A program made the position numbers and the translations under genes. From the NCBI RefSeq assembly GCF_900109685.1, contig NZ_FOBB01000004.1, positions 406,117-470,116 of the forward strand: a stretch of 64,000 nt of DNA, read 5' to 3'. Positions 27,710-36,725 of the stretch are shown piece by piece (positions within the stretch are counted from its first letter, which is position 1; every line of letters starts with the position of its first letter). The stretch comes from Chitinophaga rupis (GTDB taxonomy: Bacteria > Bacteroidota > Bacteroidia > Chitinophagales > Chitinophagaceae). Below the pieces are notes generated by a model. The model saw nothing but the letters and a program-made list of their open reading frames with translations. It had not been told where the DNA came from and searched no databases.

Positions 27710-27730
27710 AATAAATGAGCGTGATCCTTT

Positions 27731-27738
27731 CAAATATA
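27731..27738 (-). promoter_or_regulatory. Candidate -7 box of the pst operon
   Basis: TATATTTG on the minus strand, an exact TAnnTTTG, 22 bases before ATG 27709. No TTTG sits at -33, which may mean an activator is needed, as expected for phosphate-starvation control. It supports the shorter pstS start. Confidence 0.45.
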
Positions 27739-27806
27739 ACAATCCACCTGCAAGGCGTATGTTAAATGAATGTTACGTGTACTGATGAGCATGGAGTGGG
27801 TTGTTT

Positions 27807-27965
27807 ATGAATACAGCAATCATTGTAATCGCAGGCCTGCTGGCAGTAGCATTGATCGTGTTCCTGATCATTAGAAATAAGAAGGATAAAAAGCAGCTTT
27901 TACCCCCGGAAGATGCGGAGCTGGAGCAGAAAATAGATCTGCAAAAAAATAAGGAGGGGTTGTAG
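27807..27965 (+). CDS. Small single-span membrane protein (52 residues)
   Basis: ATG 27807 to TAG 27963-27965. Residues 2-22 form one hydrophobic helix (AIIVIAGLLAVALIVFLII), followed by a stop-transfer cluster RNKKDKK and a charged Glu/Lys/Gln-rich tail. The design is common among short unannotated Bacteroidota proteins. A strong terminator starts 11 bases after the stop, which supports a real transcription unit. It diverges from pstS across about 97 bases. The function is unknown. Confidence 0.7.
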   Translation: MNTAIIVIAGLLAVALIVFLIIRNKKDKKQLLPPEDAELEQKIDLQKNKEGL

Positions 27966-27975
27966 GGGCAGCGCC

Positions 27976-28006
27976 CCGGCAGGCGATCAAACCTGCCGGA
28001 CTTTTT
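27976..28006 (+). terminator. Rho-independent terminator after the small membrane protein gene
   Basis: CCGGCAGG (27976-27983) pairs with CCTGCCGG (27992-27999) around an 8-base loop, followed by five T (28002-28006). The opposite strand has no T-tract, so it works mainly for the plus strand. Confidence 0.85.
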
Positions 28007-28010
28007 ATAA

Positions 28011-28787
28011 CTATTCTCCTAAATAAAAATGAAAGCTATCCCCTCTCAGTCCTATGCGCATGGCTTCCAGGGGAATTACCTCATGCGGGTCAATGTTACC
28101 CAGGTTGGCATTACAGCCTATGAGCTCCAGGAAATAAAGCTGCTGGTTCTTCTGCGGCGCTTCCCAGATGATTTTTTCATGCGGAATTTTTGTGAGGATC
28201 TCCTGCACCAGCCCTTCGCGTACTTCCCCTGAATCGCGGTACAGCCCTACGGTTCCCATTTCGCGTGCTTCTGCAATTACGTATTGCGCACCGGCCTCCA
28301 TTTCTGCTTTCATCAGCTCTATCCATTTATACGGCGGCGTAATATGCTGCCGGTCTTTATCTTTAGAGCCTACTTCGCTTAATACGGTGCCCAGCTTAGC
28401 CAGCTTTTCTATATACCCGCACTTTTCTGCATGCGGAATATTGATGGAACCATCGGATACCTCTATATAACTGATGCCATATTCCTTTATGGCATTCACA
28501 TAATCATTATACTGGTTACGCACCAAAAAAGCTTCAAACAGCAGGCCGCCAAAGTATACGGGTATATTATACGACTGGTATGTTTTTATCTTTTCTGCCA
28601 GGTTAGGCGTTACATGTGCAGTGCCAAAGGCCAGCTTCGCTATATCCACATGCGGGGCCGCCACCGACAGGAAATCTTTGGTATCCTGCAGGCTTAAACC
28701 TTTATCAGTTACCATTGTAAGCCCGTAAGTGCGTGGCTGTGCGGTACGTCCGGGGATCTTATCCAGGTTAAAATTCATATTTTCCAT
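28011..28787 (-). CDS. comA: ComA-like phosphosulfolactate synthase
   Basis: 258 residues from ATG 28787. ATGs at 28799 and 28817 lie at or before the predicted transcription start; 28778 is also possible. A TIM-barrel protein matching ComA: GLTMVTDKGLS near the N-terminus, FGTAHV, YFGGLLFEAF, YIEVSDGSI, EVGSKD, and a final IGLRGDSF. ComA adds sulfite to phosphoenolpyruvate to give phosphosulfolactate, the first step of coenzyme M synthesis in methanogens. No other coenzyme M gene is nearby. In Bacteroidota the product may feed sulfonate metabolism or sulfonolipids, but that is inference. Confidence 0.85.
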   Translation of the reverse strand: MENMNFNLDKIPGRTAQPRTYGLTMVTDKGLSLQDTKDFLSVAAPHVDIAKLAFGTAHVTPNLAEKIKTYQSYNIPVYFGGLLFEAFLVRNQYNDYVNAIKEYGISYIEVSDGSINIPHAEKCGYIEKLAKLGTVLSEVGSKDKDRQHITPPYKWIELMKAEMEAGAQYVIAEAREMGTVGLYRDSGEVREGLVQEILTKIPHEKIIWEAPQKNQQLYFLELIGCNANLGNIDPHEVIPLEAMRIGLRGDSFHFYLGE

Positions 28788-28802
28788 GATTAATTCCATG
28801 GG

Positions 28803-28832
28803 CAAAGATAGGATCAAATCTCAATGAACAAA
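28803..28832 (-). promoter_or_regulatory. Promoter of the comA-like gene
   Basis: On the minus strand TTTG (28832-28829), an 18-base spacer and TATCTTTG (28810-28803) match the Bacteroidota consensus. Transcription would begin near 28796, so the protein start is expected at 28787 or 28778. Confidence 0.65.
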
Positions 28833-28898
28833 ATGAACAACTTTACCCTATCCAATAATGGTATATTTAATACCTGCAATACCCTAACAATATTACCC

Positions 28899-29708
28899 AT
28901 GAATCTCCTTGGCAGATCTTTCAAACAAGCCTATGCATACCTGTTTGCCCGGAAATTATTTTACCCCGCGCACCTGTTCCTGTATAAACTAAGCATGTCC
29001 GGTCTGGGTATCCGCAATTCTGAGAATGATTACCTGTCGGGGGAAAAAGCTTTTATCCGTTACCTTATTAACAACGGCAAGCTGAATGACGGGGTTATTC
29101 TTGATATTGGCGCCAATATAGGGCATTACTCTATTATGCTGCGCAAGCAGCAGATACGCCTGCCCCTTTTTGCTTTTGAACCGCACCCCGCAGCTTTTAA
29201 AAAGCTGGAAGCCGCTGCCCGCACCTACCGGTTCACCCCTGTGCCGCTGGGCGCCGGTGAAGTACCTGCTACTGCCGCCATTTATGATTATGCGGGCGAT
29301 GGAGGATCCGAACATGCCAGCATTTACAAAGAAGTTATAGAGCAGTTGCATGAAGGACAGGCAGAGGAAAAACATATTACCCTTACCACTATTGATGATT
29401 TTATAGCCGGTAACCAGCTCTCCAAAATTGCGTTACTGAAAATTGATACCGAAGGGCATGAGCTGGGTGTATTAAAAGGCGCTCAAACAGCCATTGAGCG
29501 TGGCCTGATAGCGGCCGTGCAAATAGAGTTCAATGAAATGAATGTAATATCCCGCACTTTTTTCAGGGATATTGTAGCCGTGCTGCCTGGTTATGACTTT
29601 TACCGCTTATTGCCGGATGGTTTAAAACCCCTGGGGAAATACAATGTTACCCAGTATGAAATATTTGCCTTCCAGAACATTGTGGCGCTGCGCAAAAGCG
29701 CCCGTTAA
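28899..29708 (+). CDS. FkbM-family methyltransferase
   Basis: 269 residues from ATG 28899. An in-frame ATG at 28824 adds 25 low-complexity residues and overlaps the comA promoter, so I prefer the shorter form. A SAM-binding motif VILDIGANIGHYS lies near residue 72, followed by FAFEPHP and the FkbM-type LLKIDTEGHELGVLKGA segment. Such enzymes O-methylate sugars or polyketides. It is convergent with the sugar transferase gene, overlapping its stop by 4 bases, and is one of three FkbM genes in the locus, which points to a methylated surface glycan. Confidence 0.85.
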   Translation: MNLLGRSFKQAYAYLFARKLFYPAHLFLYKLSMSGLGIRNSENDYLSGEKAFIRYLINNGKLNDGVILDIGANIGHYSIMLRKQQIRLPLFAFEPHPAAFKKLEAAARTYRFTPVPLGAGEVPATAAIYDYAGDGGSEHASIYKEVIEQLHEGQAEEKHITLTTIDDFIAGNQLSKIALLKIDTEGHELGVLKGAQTAIERGLIAAVQIEFNEMNVISRTFFRDIVAVLPGYDFYRLLPDGLKPLGKYNVTQYEIFAFQNIVALRKSAR

Positions 29709-31108
29709 TACGCCTGCTTATCTCCCTTGATAATATTCATGCAGGTTTGCAGAATGATCTGGCAATCCAGCCAGCAGCTGTAATTTTCAATATACCACAG
29801 GTCCAGGTCTACCCGCTTTTGCATTTGGCCGGGCAGGCGGGTTTCGCCCCGGCAGCCATTTACCTGGGCCCAGCCCGTAATACCCGGCTTTACCAGGTGG
29901 CGCAGCATATAACGCTGTATGGTTTGCTTGGATTCCATGTGCAAAGGTATAGCATGCGGCCGGGGGCCTACCAGCGTCATATCACCCCGCAGTACGTTAA
30001 TGAACTGCGGCAGCTCATCCAGGCTGCTTTTACGCAGGAACTTACCAATGGGGGTGATGCGTTTATCATTGGGGGTGGCCTGTAAAAAACGTCCGCTCGC
30101 ATCCACCATATCACAATCCCGCACCATGGAGCGGAACTTGTAACAGGTTATTTTCCGGTTCTTTAATCCCCATCTTTCCTGCTTATACAATACCGGCCCT
30201 TTGGAGGTGAGCTTAATAAGCAGGGCAATAATGGGGAACAACCAGCTAAACATGGAAATAAAAAGCAGTATGCTGATGGTAACATCCAGAAACCGTTTCA
30301 GGCGCTGCCTGGCAGGATCATCCAGCGGGGAGGAACGGATGGTTAACAAAGGCAGGTTACCGCAAAGGTGCATGCTGGCGGTAGTAGTGCAGTAGTTATA
30401 ACAGTCTGCAATGATCCGTACCCGTTTGGCTTCCTGCTCACTCATTACAATGATCTGGTGCAGCTGCTCATTTAAACCGCCGGGCATGGCTACCACCACA
30501 TCGTCAATATCATGCTCTTCCAGGATCCTTTTCAGGTCCGGCAGGGTGCCCAGGAACTGCCCGTTGAGGTGCGTATTGGTTTGCTCATCTACAAAACCTA
30601 CACAACGGTAACCAAAATGCTCATTATCCAGGATGGTCTTGTAAAAGTTCATCCCCATATCGCCAGTGCCTACGATCAGTACATTCTTTGTATTATAACC
30701 CATGATCTGTAAGCGCAGCAGGGATTTTTTAACGATGTATTTGACAATAGCGATCCCTGAAAAAACAAGCAGGTTATACAACAGCGTAAAGGTGCGGGGA
30801 TATGGATAATATTTAAAAAAGTAAAAGAACAGGAAGGTAAGTAAACACGCATGTATCAGCACCGTTTTAAGAATAGCTACCAGCTCAATGGAAAAGGGAC
30901 GCGTACGGAAGTCGTCATATAAATGTACTGAAATACCGATGATAGTCCATGCCATTAAGCTGATGCCCAGCAGCAGCCAGTTAAAGGAGGAAAAGAATAC
31001 ATCGCCCTGGCCGGCTATATACCGACGCGTGCACAGGAAAAACAACGTCAGCACCACATAATCGATCAGCAGCCTTATATAATAACTAACATCTGTATTC
31101 CATTTCAT
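29705..31108 (-). CDS. Initiating sugar transferase (WcaJ/WbaP-like polyprenyl-phosphate glycosylphosphotransferase)
   Basis: 467 residues. Four or five N-terminal membrane helices (to about 130), a central Rossmann-like CoA-binding-type domain (about 140-260, VLIVGTGDMGMNF), one more helix (near 275) and a C-terminal catalytic domain. That domain has KFRSM, the SLDELPQFINVLRGDM block, GPRPHA and PGITGWAQVNG. It transfers a sugar-1-phosphate from a nucleotide sugar to undecaprenyl phosphate, the first step of repeat-unit assembly on the cytoplasmic membrane. It is the last gene of the minus-strand locus. Confidence 0.95.
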   Translation of the reverse strand: MKWNTDVSYYIRLLIDYVVLTLFFLCTRRYIAGQGDVFFSSFNWLLLGISLMAWTIIGISVHLYDDFRTRPFSIELVAILKTVLIHACLLTFLFFYFFKYYPYPRTFTLLYNLLVFSGIAIVKYIVKKSLLRLQIMGYNTKNVLIVGTGDMGMNFYKTILDNEHFGYRCVGFVDEQTNTHLNGQFLGTLPDLKRILEEHDIDDVVVAMPGGLNEQLHQIIVMSEQEAKRVRIIADCYNYCTTTASMHLCGNLPLLTIRSSPLDDPARQRLKRFLDVTISILLFISMFSWLFPIIALLIKLTSKGPVLYKQERWGLKNRKITCYKFRSMVRDCDMVDASGRFLQATPNDKRITPIGKFLRKSSLDELPQFINVLRGDMTLVGPRPHAIPLHMESKQTIQRYMLRHLVKPGITGWAQVNGCRGETRLPGQMQKRVDLDLWYIENYSCWLDCQIILQTCMNIIKGDKQAY

Positions 31109-31153
31109 AAAACACTTATTTGGGGGTAGAAATTGAGGTCAGCGGAATAGCAA

Positions 31154-31891
31154 CTATCTTTTTCTTTTGTATAACAAGTCCATCTGGAGGATCTGCAGCT
31201 TATCTGATTGTAAAAATCCCACCGGGGCAATAAACTCGAACCCAAGGTCTTTTACGAAATTATGCATCTCATCAAACAGGGGCTCCCCTTCATACATCTG
31301 TACAAAGGATGATTCAAATAACAGGTAATCAATATTACGCAGGCTGTTCACAGCGCCTTTCAGCACTTCCTTTTCATATCCCTGCACATCCATCTTTAAT
31401 AATGCGGGCGATAACAGCCGGATATCCGGCAGCAGCTCATCCAGGCGTTTAACCGGTACCGTTATCTGGTCTGTGTCAGCGGTTTGGGGCATCATATCTT
31501 TTTGCAGTCCCGACACCTGTAAGGCAGAGCTGGCGTGGGAATAAGCATTGCGGTAAAACTCCAGGCAGCCGCTGGAGCTGCCCAATGCCAGGTTATAGGC
31601 ATGTACCCCGGCCAGCTTGCGGGTATTATGCTGTAATACCAGGAACACTTCCGGCAATGGCTCAAATGAGTGGATAACGGCCCGGGGATAATAATGATTG
31701 GCGGCCATGGTAAACTGCCCTTTATTGGCGCCTACATCTATAATTACTTTCAGGTCAGGGATGTAATGCCGGCAGTTATGCAGGATCTGTGTGGAGGCTA
31801 CGGAAGCGCCTTTTTCCAGCAGCGAAGAAATTCCCCGGCCTGCGGTCAGATACACTTTTGCGGTATCGGCAATTTTAAATAGGAGGTTCAT
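31154..31891 (-). CDS. FkbM-family methyltransferase
   Basis: 245 residues. The SAM motif VIIDVGANKGQFT (near 50), HSFEPLPEV and the late LLKMDVQGYEKEVLKGA identify the FkbM family. The start overlaps the stop of the GT4 gene by 4 bases (ATGA), so it is part of the polysaccharide operon. It probably methylates a sugar of the repeat unit. It differs enough from the two other FkbM proteins here to suggest a separate position of methylation. Confidence 0.9.
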   Translation of the reverse strand: MNLLFKIADTAKVYLTAGRGISSLLEKGASVASTQILHNCRHYIPDLKVIIDVGANKGQFTMAANHYYPRAVIHSFEPLPEVFLVLQHNTRKLAGVHAYNLALGSSSGCLEFYRNAYSHASSALQVSGLQKDMMPQTADTDQITVPVKRLDELLPDIRLLSPALLKMDVQGYEKEVLKGAVNSLRNIDYLLFESSFVQMYEGEPLFDEMHNFVKDLGFEFIAPVGFLQSDKLQILQMDLLYKRKR

Positions 31892-32988
31892 TTTGAGAAT
31901 TTATAATTCCAACAATCTTGATAGAAAGAGATAGTTTCCTGTACGCTTTTTTCCCAGGTAAATTTTTGTACCTGCTGTAACCCTACCCTGGTAAGCCTTT
32001 GCCGGTAGGGTTGATTTTCCAGTGCCGTGATCTTTTCTGCAAAGGCCAGAGGATCCGGCTGATCGACCAGCAGGCCGGCGGGCCCCACCACTTCCGGCAT
32101 GGAAGTGCGGTTGGTGGTTACCACGGGGCAGCCTGCTTTTAACGCTTCGCCCGGCGGAAAGCCGAAGCCTTCATAAATGGAAGTATACAACAGGCAGAAT
32201 GCATAGTTGTACAGCACATTCAGGTCTGCAGCGCTTACATTTTCAAAAATGTGATAACGGCCTGCTATTTCCTGCAAAGCCATCATTTCATCCCGGCTCC
32301 ATTGCTCCCCGCCAACGATCACCAGCTTATAAGCCTCCGGCAGCTGTTTGAGGGCCTTTACGGCTATACCAAAATTCTTATAGTTCCTGCGCGCGCCCAC
32401 ATACAATATATAGGGCTGTTGCAGGTTAAAGGGCAGGGTAAAGAATGGCGGAATGTTTTTATCCAGTGGGTAAAAATCATTGGCTATACCATGATACACC
32501 ACCTTTACCTTTTCCGGGTTTACAAAGGGATAAAAATGCAGCAGCTCCTGCCGGGTGCTTTCAGAGATGCAGATAATACCATCTGCCCGGCGGATGCCGT
32601 ATGCCTTTTGCATAATGTTGGTTAAGCCCCTGGGGAATTTTGTAGCCAGCTTACGCTCATGCGCAAGATCATGAACGGTTAAAATGTTCAGGATATTCTT
32701 TTGGGGCGATACGCGCAGGTACCCTCCATGGAAAATGGAGGTTGCCGGTAACCGGCAGCGGATGGGCATGTAGCGCAGGTATTTGAAGGGAAGCCTGCTT
32801 TCCTTCAGGCATGCAAAACGGCTGTAATCCAGCCTGCGTTCAAAAATGTTTGCAGAGCTGCGCTGCGTATTCAGCAGGTTCACAGACAAGCCGCTGTTAA
32901 AAATACCCTTCAGCAGCTCATACCAGTAAACGGATACGCCACCTGCTTTTTGAATAGAGAATACAATGTTATCCAAGTACACCTGCAT
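31888..32988 (-). CDS. Glycosyltransferase family 4
   Basis: 366 residues with a GT-B fold. The N-terminal half has GGVSVYWYELLKG and a TVHDLAHER acceptor-side segment; the C-terminal half has YILYVGARRNYKN and the family E-x7-E element in SIYEGFGFPPGEALKAG, with nucleotide-sugar-binding VVTTNRTSMPEV. It transfers a sugar with retention onto the lipid-linked repeat unit at the cytoplasmic face. It starts 41 bases after the polymerase gene. Confidence 0.93.
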   Translation of the reverse strand: MQVYLDNIVFSIQKAGGVSVYWYELLKGIFNSGLSVNLLNTQRSSANIFERRLDYSRFACLKESRLPFKYLRYMPIRCRLPATSIFHGGYLRVSPQKNILNILTVHDLAHERKLATKFPRGLTNIMQKAYGIRRADGIICISESTRQELLHFYPFVNPEKVKVVYHGIANDFYPLDKNIPPFFTLPFNLQQPYILYVGARRNYKNFGIAVKALKQLPEAYKLVIVGGEQWSRDEMMALQEIAGRYHIFENVSAADLNVLYNYAFCLLYTSIYEGFGFPPGEALKAGCPVVTTNRTSMPEVVGPAGLLVDQPDPLAFAEKITALENQPYRQRLTRVGLQQVQKFTWEKSVQETISFYQDCWNYKFSK

Positions 32989-33029
32989 AACGGGAACCGG
33001 TTAATAGGATATGATAAAAAGGCCTGTGC

Positions 33030-34475
33030 TTAACGCCCCCAGGCTAAGCGTATATCTTTTTCGTATAGCGGCTCTTGTGCAGGCGCTGTCCCATAAGCGC
33101 TTAACATGGCTACTATGATCATGATCAGATCTATCTGGCTAAAGAAAAAACAGACTGCTACAAAGGCAAAATAGCTGCGCTGGAAAAGCAATACACCGCT
33201 GCCAACGCGGGTAAGCACCAGGAAGAAAAAGATGAGCGCTACCCCGCCAAATTCAGCCAGTATAAAGAACCAGCGCATATTCAGGTTATGCCCGCCTACG
33301 CCTGCTACCCGGAATTCATAGAGCGGCTGCCCGAAAAAATAAGAAGGCGGGATAAAGGTGCTGTTGCCGGCCCCGTAGCCTGATAACAGCAGGTAGGGCT
33401 CATCACGCAGGAAATCCACCACCGGTAATTCCATATCCCGCTGCAGCGGCATGCCCAGTACAATATTGTTCTTCTGCCATATTTCATTATCGTAACGGTA
33501 GGCCGACCTTTCAAAAAGCGCTTTATATACCGGGTCGTTACGATTGGCCATATAATGTTTGAGCAGGTAATCTTTTGAAGCGGCCACCATCATAAAAATG
33601 CCGATGATAAGGCCCAGTGTGCACAATACTTTAAGCCGTACCCCATTAAGCCGGCCGAATATTACAAATACCACCCCTGCTACCAGCAGGTTAATATAAA
33701 AGGTTTGGGAAGCGGTAAGAATGCCTACCACAAAGGCGGCGCCCGCAACCTTATATTCTTTGTCCTTTAACAAAATGGGGATGGCCAGGGATAAAAATGC
33801 GCTGAATACTTTTGGCTCGCCAAACCAGGCCTGTACCCGTAAACCCAGGGGGCCGCTGATCTGCTCTGCCAGGTAACGGCTTTGCAGGCCCAGTATTTCA
33901 CTTAACGCCACATTCTGGAAAGTAAGCTGTATAAAGATCTGGATACCCGCTATGCACAGGGAGATCTTTGTAATGCGTTTCATGGTTTCGCGGAACGCAT
34001 CCCATGATAAAGGAGTTCTTTCCTGTACTATTCTGCTGCCGATCGCAAACAGCGGCAGGTAGGTTTTAATGTAGAAATAAAGCGGCTTGGTATAAAAAGC
34101 ATAATACCTGCCACCGGGATAATTAAAAGGATCCTTGTACAGCTGCGTGATCAGGAATACCGTTATATGCGATAACAACGGCAGTAATAACAGCAGCAAA
34201 TATTCCCTGCGAATGTGCTGCCCGCCGGTAAACAGCCGGTGCGCCTGTTCAATAAAAATAAACGTGCTAACAAAAAAGGTAGCGGTGAATGTGGGACCTA
34301 TGGCCAGTATGGTGTAAGCTTCGGAAGCAAAGGCATACAACAGGGTATCTATAATAGAGATACGCTGTTTGTAATACAGATACAACAGCACCGCTGCAAT
34401 GACCAAAGGCATGGTTTCCCGGAAACATTCCACGAAGAAACTACTGCTTTGTAACCTGCTATAAATGCCCTGCAT
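33030..34475 (-). CDS. Wzy-like O-antigen/capsule polymerase
   Basis: 481 residues with about eleven membrane helices and one large periplasmic loop (about 295-395, with RNDPVYKALFERS and ending around GGHNLNMRW), the usual Wzy layout. Arginines in loops at about 205-220 (GLRVQAWFGEPK) resemble the acidic/basic pocket of these polymerases. Sequence identity in this family is low, so the call rests on topology and the position between two glycosyltransferase genes in a locus that also has Wzx, Wza and Wzc. It is expected to join repeat units in the periplasm. Confidence 0.8.
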   Translation of the reverse strand: MQGIYSRLQSSSFFVECFRETMPLVIAAVLLYLYYKQRISIIDTLLYAFASEAYTILAIGPTFTATFFVSTFIFIEQAHRLFTGGQHIRREYLLLLLLPLLSHITVFLITQLYKDPFNYPGGRYYAFYTKPLYFYIKTYLPLFAIGSRIVQERTPLSWDAFRETMKRITKISLCIAGIQIFIQLTFQNVALSEILGLQSRYLAEQISGPLGLRVQAWFGEPKVFSAFLSLAIPILLKDKEYKVAGAAFVVGILTASQTFYINLLVAGVVFVIFGRLNGVRLKVLCTLGLIIGIFMMVAASKDYLLKHYMANRNDPVYKALFERSAYRYDNEIWQKNNIVLGMPLQRDMELPVVDFLRDEPYLLLSGYGAGNSTFIPPSYFFGQPLYEFRVAGVGGHNLNMRWFFILAEFGGVALIFFFLVLTRVGSGVLLFQRSYFAFVAVCFFFSQIDLIMIIVAMLSAYGTAPAQEPLYEKDIRLAWGR

Positions 34476-34477
34476 GA

Positions 34478-35383
34478 TTATGAAATGCGTTTGTATAATC
34501 CATACAATAATGTATTACCCTTCACTATCTTCTTAATACGGATGGTAAGCCGGTTGGTATAGAATACCTTGCTGGCCGTGTAATGATCGGCCTCCGCATC
34601 TATTACCAGCGCCTGCGGGTGTATGATATCTGTAACTGCACCATACACCATTTTCCGGAACCAGCCCGGAATGCGTTTGGTGTGCGTAGCCTCTTTCCCA
34701 TACCCGATATTCCTTACCAGGGAGGTATTAGGTGTAATGGCCATGCCGTGGTTAAACCATACGGACATAAACCATTGTATATCCCAGGTATCTGACTTTT
34801 TATTGCGCATGTTTTCCACCTCCGACAACAGCCAGCGGTTAAGCCCATGTAAAGGGGCATGCCGGTAAGCCTGTAATGTAAAATCATAATGCTGCCAGGC
34901 CCTCCGCCAGCTGGCCCATCCCCATACGTGGGAGTAACGGGAAAAATAGTAGGATGCATTACCCCGCTGTATACCTGCCTGGAAATTGCTGCCATTGATA
35001 TGCATAATACTGCTGTTGTTACGGTACCGCTGCAGCATGGCGGTACAGAATGTAAAAAAGGTAGGATCCGGCAGGCAATCATCTTCCAGTATAATCCCTT
35101 CCTCTACCTGGCTAAAGAACCAGTCAATAGCGCTGCTCACATTTTTTCCGCAACCCAGGTTGGTGGGGCGGAACAAGGTTTGCAGCTCGCAGGGCCAGTC
35201 TATAGCTGCCAGCAGCCGGTCACGTGTTTCCATGCACAGCGCGTCCTCTCCCGGTTTACCCGCACGGGGGCCATCTGCCGCTATGAACAAACGCTGCGGC
35301 CGTTGCAGCCTTATCTGCTCAAACACTTTCATAGTTTGCAGGGGACGGTTAAATACAAGTAACAGAATGGGGGTGCTTAACAT
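34478..35383 (-). CDS. GT-A-type glycosyltransferase (nucleotide-diphospho-sugar transferase)
   Basis: 301 residues. PILLLVFNRP at the start is the entry strand of this HlpA-like group, followed by RLFIAADGPR, RPTNLGCGKNV and the metal-binding GIILEDDCLP near 98. A later SRYSHVWGWASWRRAW segment completes the active site. Members transfer a sugar from a nucleotide donor in surface polysaccharide loci. Its start overlaps the stop of the preceding methyltransferase gene and its end is 2 bases from the polymerase start. Confidence 0.87.
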   Translation of the reverse strand: MLSTPILLLVFNRPLQTMKVFEQIRLQRPQRLFIAADGPRAGKPGEDALCMETRDRLLAAIDWPCELQTLFRPTNLGCGKNVSSAIDWFFSQVEEGIILEDDCLPDPTFFTFCTAMLQRYRNNSSIMHINGSNFQAGIQRGNASYYFSRYSHVWGWASWRRAWQHYDFTLQAYRHAPLHGLNRWLLSEVENMRNKKSDTWDIQWFMSVWFNHGMAITPNTSLVRNIGYGKEATHTKRIPGWFRKMVYGAVTDIIHPQALVIDAEADHYTASKVFYTNRLTIRIKKIVKGNTLLYGLYKRIS

Positions 35384-36033
35384 TATTTGGTTGCCTCCAA
35401 TGCAACAGCGTTTTGAAATCTTATTTCTTCTTCTACCCGATTAAACATTTCATCTGCCGCATCATTAAACGCGCACCTGCGCACCTGCCGGAAACCGGCC
35501 TGCTGCAGCTGGTGTGTAAGTGATACATGGTCCCACATGTACTGATGCTCTTTATTACCAAAGGCCGTTTGTATTAACTGGCGTATACCGCGCACACGTT
35601 GCTGCCTGCCCAGCAATGTTTCTTCCATAAACTTCACGTTAGCTTCCGGATCATTACTCCGCAGGTTATCAATATACTTCCAGGCGGCGCATTCCAGGTC
35701 CGGCAGCACACAGCGGAAAATGCCGCCGGGCTTAAGGATACGGTAGGTATTACGGATTGCGGTAATGCAGTCTTCATAAGACAGGTGCTCCAGCACATGA
35801 CAGCAGTAAACGCCATCGCAGGAGTTTTCCGCAATGCCGGGCAGCCCTTTCAGGATATCGCCCAGCAGCGCATCGGGATGAAAGGCTACGTGCATTCTTT
35901 TCCTAAGAAGCTTTCCAATTACCGGCAGCTGCTGCAGCCGGAGCGTTGGGGAAGCGTCAAAATTCTTCCAGCCGGCTGGTGCAGTATAAGGGCCACTGCC
36001 ATATTGTACATATAACCGGTTGCCATTCATCAT
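35383..36033 (-). CDS. Class I SAM-dependent methyltransferase
   Basis: 216 residues from ATG 36033, which overlaps the TGA of the preceding FkbM gene; GTG at 36036 is possible. It has the pattern of sugar-linked methyltransferases that follow a GXGP-type start (VQYGSGPYTAPAGWKNFD), then DGVYCCHVLEHLSYED and RILKPGGIFRCVLPDLE, the Methyltransf_11 motifs post I to III. It likely methylates a nucleotide- or lipid-linked sugar. Confidence 0.88.
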   Translation of the reverse strand: MMNGNRLYVQYGSGPYTAPAGWKNFDASPTLRLQQLPVIGKLLRKRMHVAFHPDALLGDILKGLPGIAENSCDGVYCCHVLEHLSYEDCITAIRNTYRILKPGGIFRCVLPDLECAAWKYIDNLRSNDPEANVKFMEETLLGRQQRVRGIRQLIQTAFGNKEHQYMWDHVSLTHQLQQAGFRQVRRCAFNDAADEMFNRVEEEIRFQNAVALEATK

Positions 36034-36725
36034 CACGGTTGCATATTTTTAAAGAAGTAAGTGTAATAGGTTTTAGCAAAAATGCGGTAGCCTACCTGCT
36101 CCATAAACCGGCACAATTCACTATCGTCAATACGTGAAAGCTCAAAAGGCTGCGACTCTACCAGCACGTAACGCGGGCGGTATTTTTTCCAGTTATTGGA
36201 TTGCAGCACCTCCATATCCAGTCCTTCCGCATCAATGGTCAGGAAGTCGATGGTTGTGCTGCCGTTCAGATAGCGGTCCAGGATATCGGCCAGGGGCCAG
36301 GTTTCTATCTGCTGCTGCCCTATTACGTGGTACTGCGGATCCTGCGTGTATTCCCTCACCTTTTCACCGGAAAATGTGCTCAGGGCCGGTTCATTGAAAA
36401 TGGAATAGGTGAGCGACTGCCGTTGTGCAGACACGCCCATTTCCAGGTTAGTATCCAGCGGGCGGTATTTATCAAACAAGGCCCTGGAACCGGGCATGGG
36501 ATCGATATTAATACCCCGCCACTTCATTTTGTAGAACAGGTAGGTATTGGAGAAACGGAAGGGATGGTGCGCGCCTACATCCACATACACGCCTGCTGCC
36601 TGCTGGTGAAAGATCCTTTTCAGGATAAGATCCTCCCCTTCGGAGCTAAAAGCCCTTACGCCATAACGCAGCTGCGGAAATAACTTTCCGGCCGTATTGC
36701 TCAGTATGTTTTTGAGGTTAGTCAT
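36033..36725 (-). CDS. FkbM-family methyltransferase
   Basis: 230 residues. It starts with SSEGEDLILKRIF, followed by a SAM-binding VYVDVGAHHPFRFS near 46, GINIDPMPGS, and DFLTIDAEGLDMEVLQS. It overlaps the flippase gene end by 8 bases and precedes the class I methyltransferase with a shared TGATG. With the two other FkbM genes it indicates a heavily methylated repeat unit. Confidence 0.9.
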   Translation of the reverse strand: MTNLKNILSNTAGKLFPQLRYGVRAFSSEGEDLILKRIFHQQAAGVYVDVGAHHPFRFSNTYLFYKMKWRGINIDPMPGSRALFDKYRPLDTNLEMGVSAQRQSLTYSIFNEPALSTFSGEKVREYTQDPQYHVIGQQQIETWPLADILDRYLNGSTTIDFLTIDAEGLDMEVLQSNNWKKYRPRYVLVESQPFELSRIDDSELCRFMEQVGYRIFAKTYYTYFFKNMQP

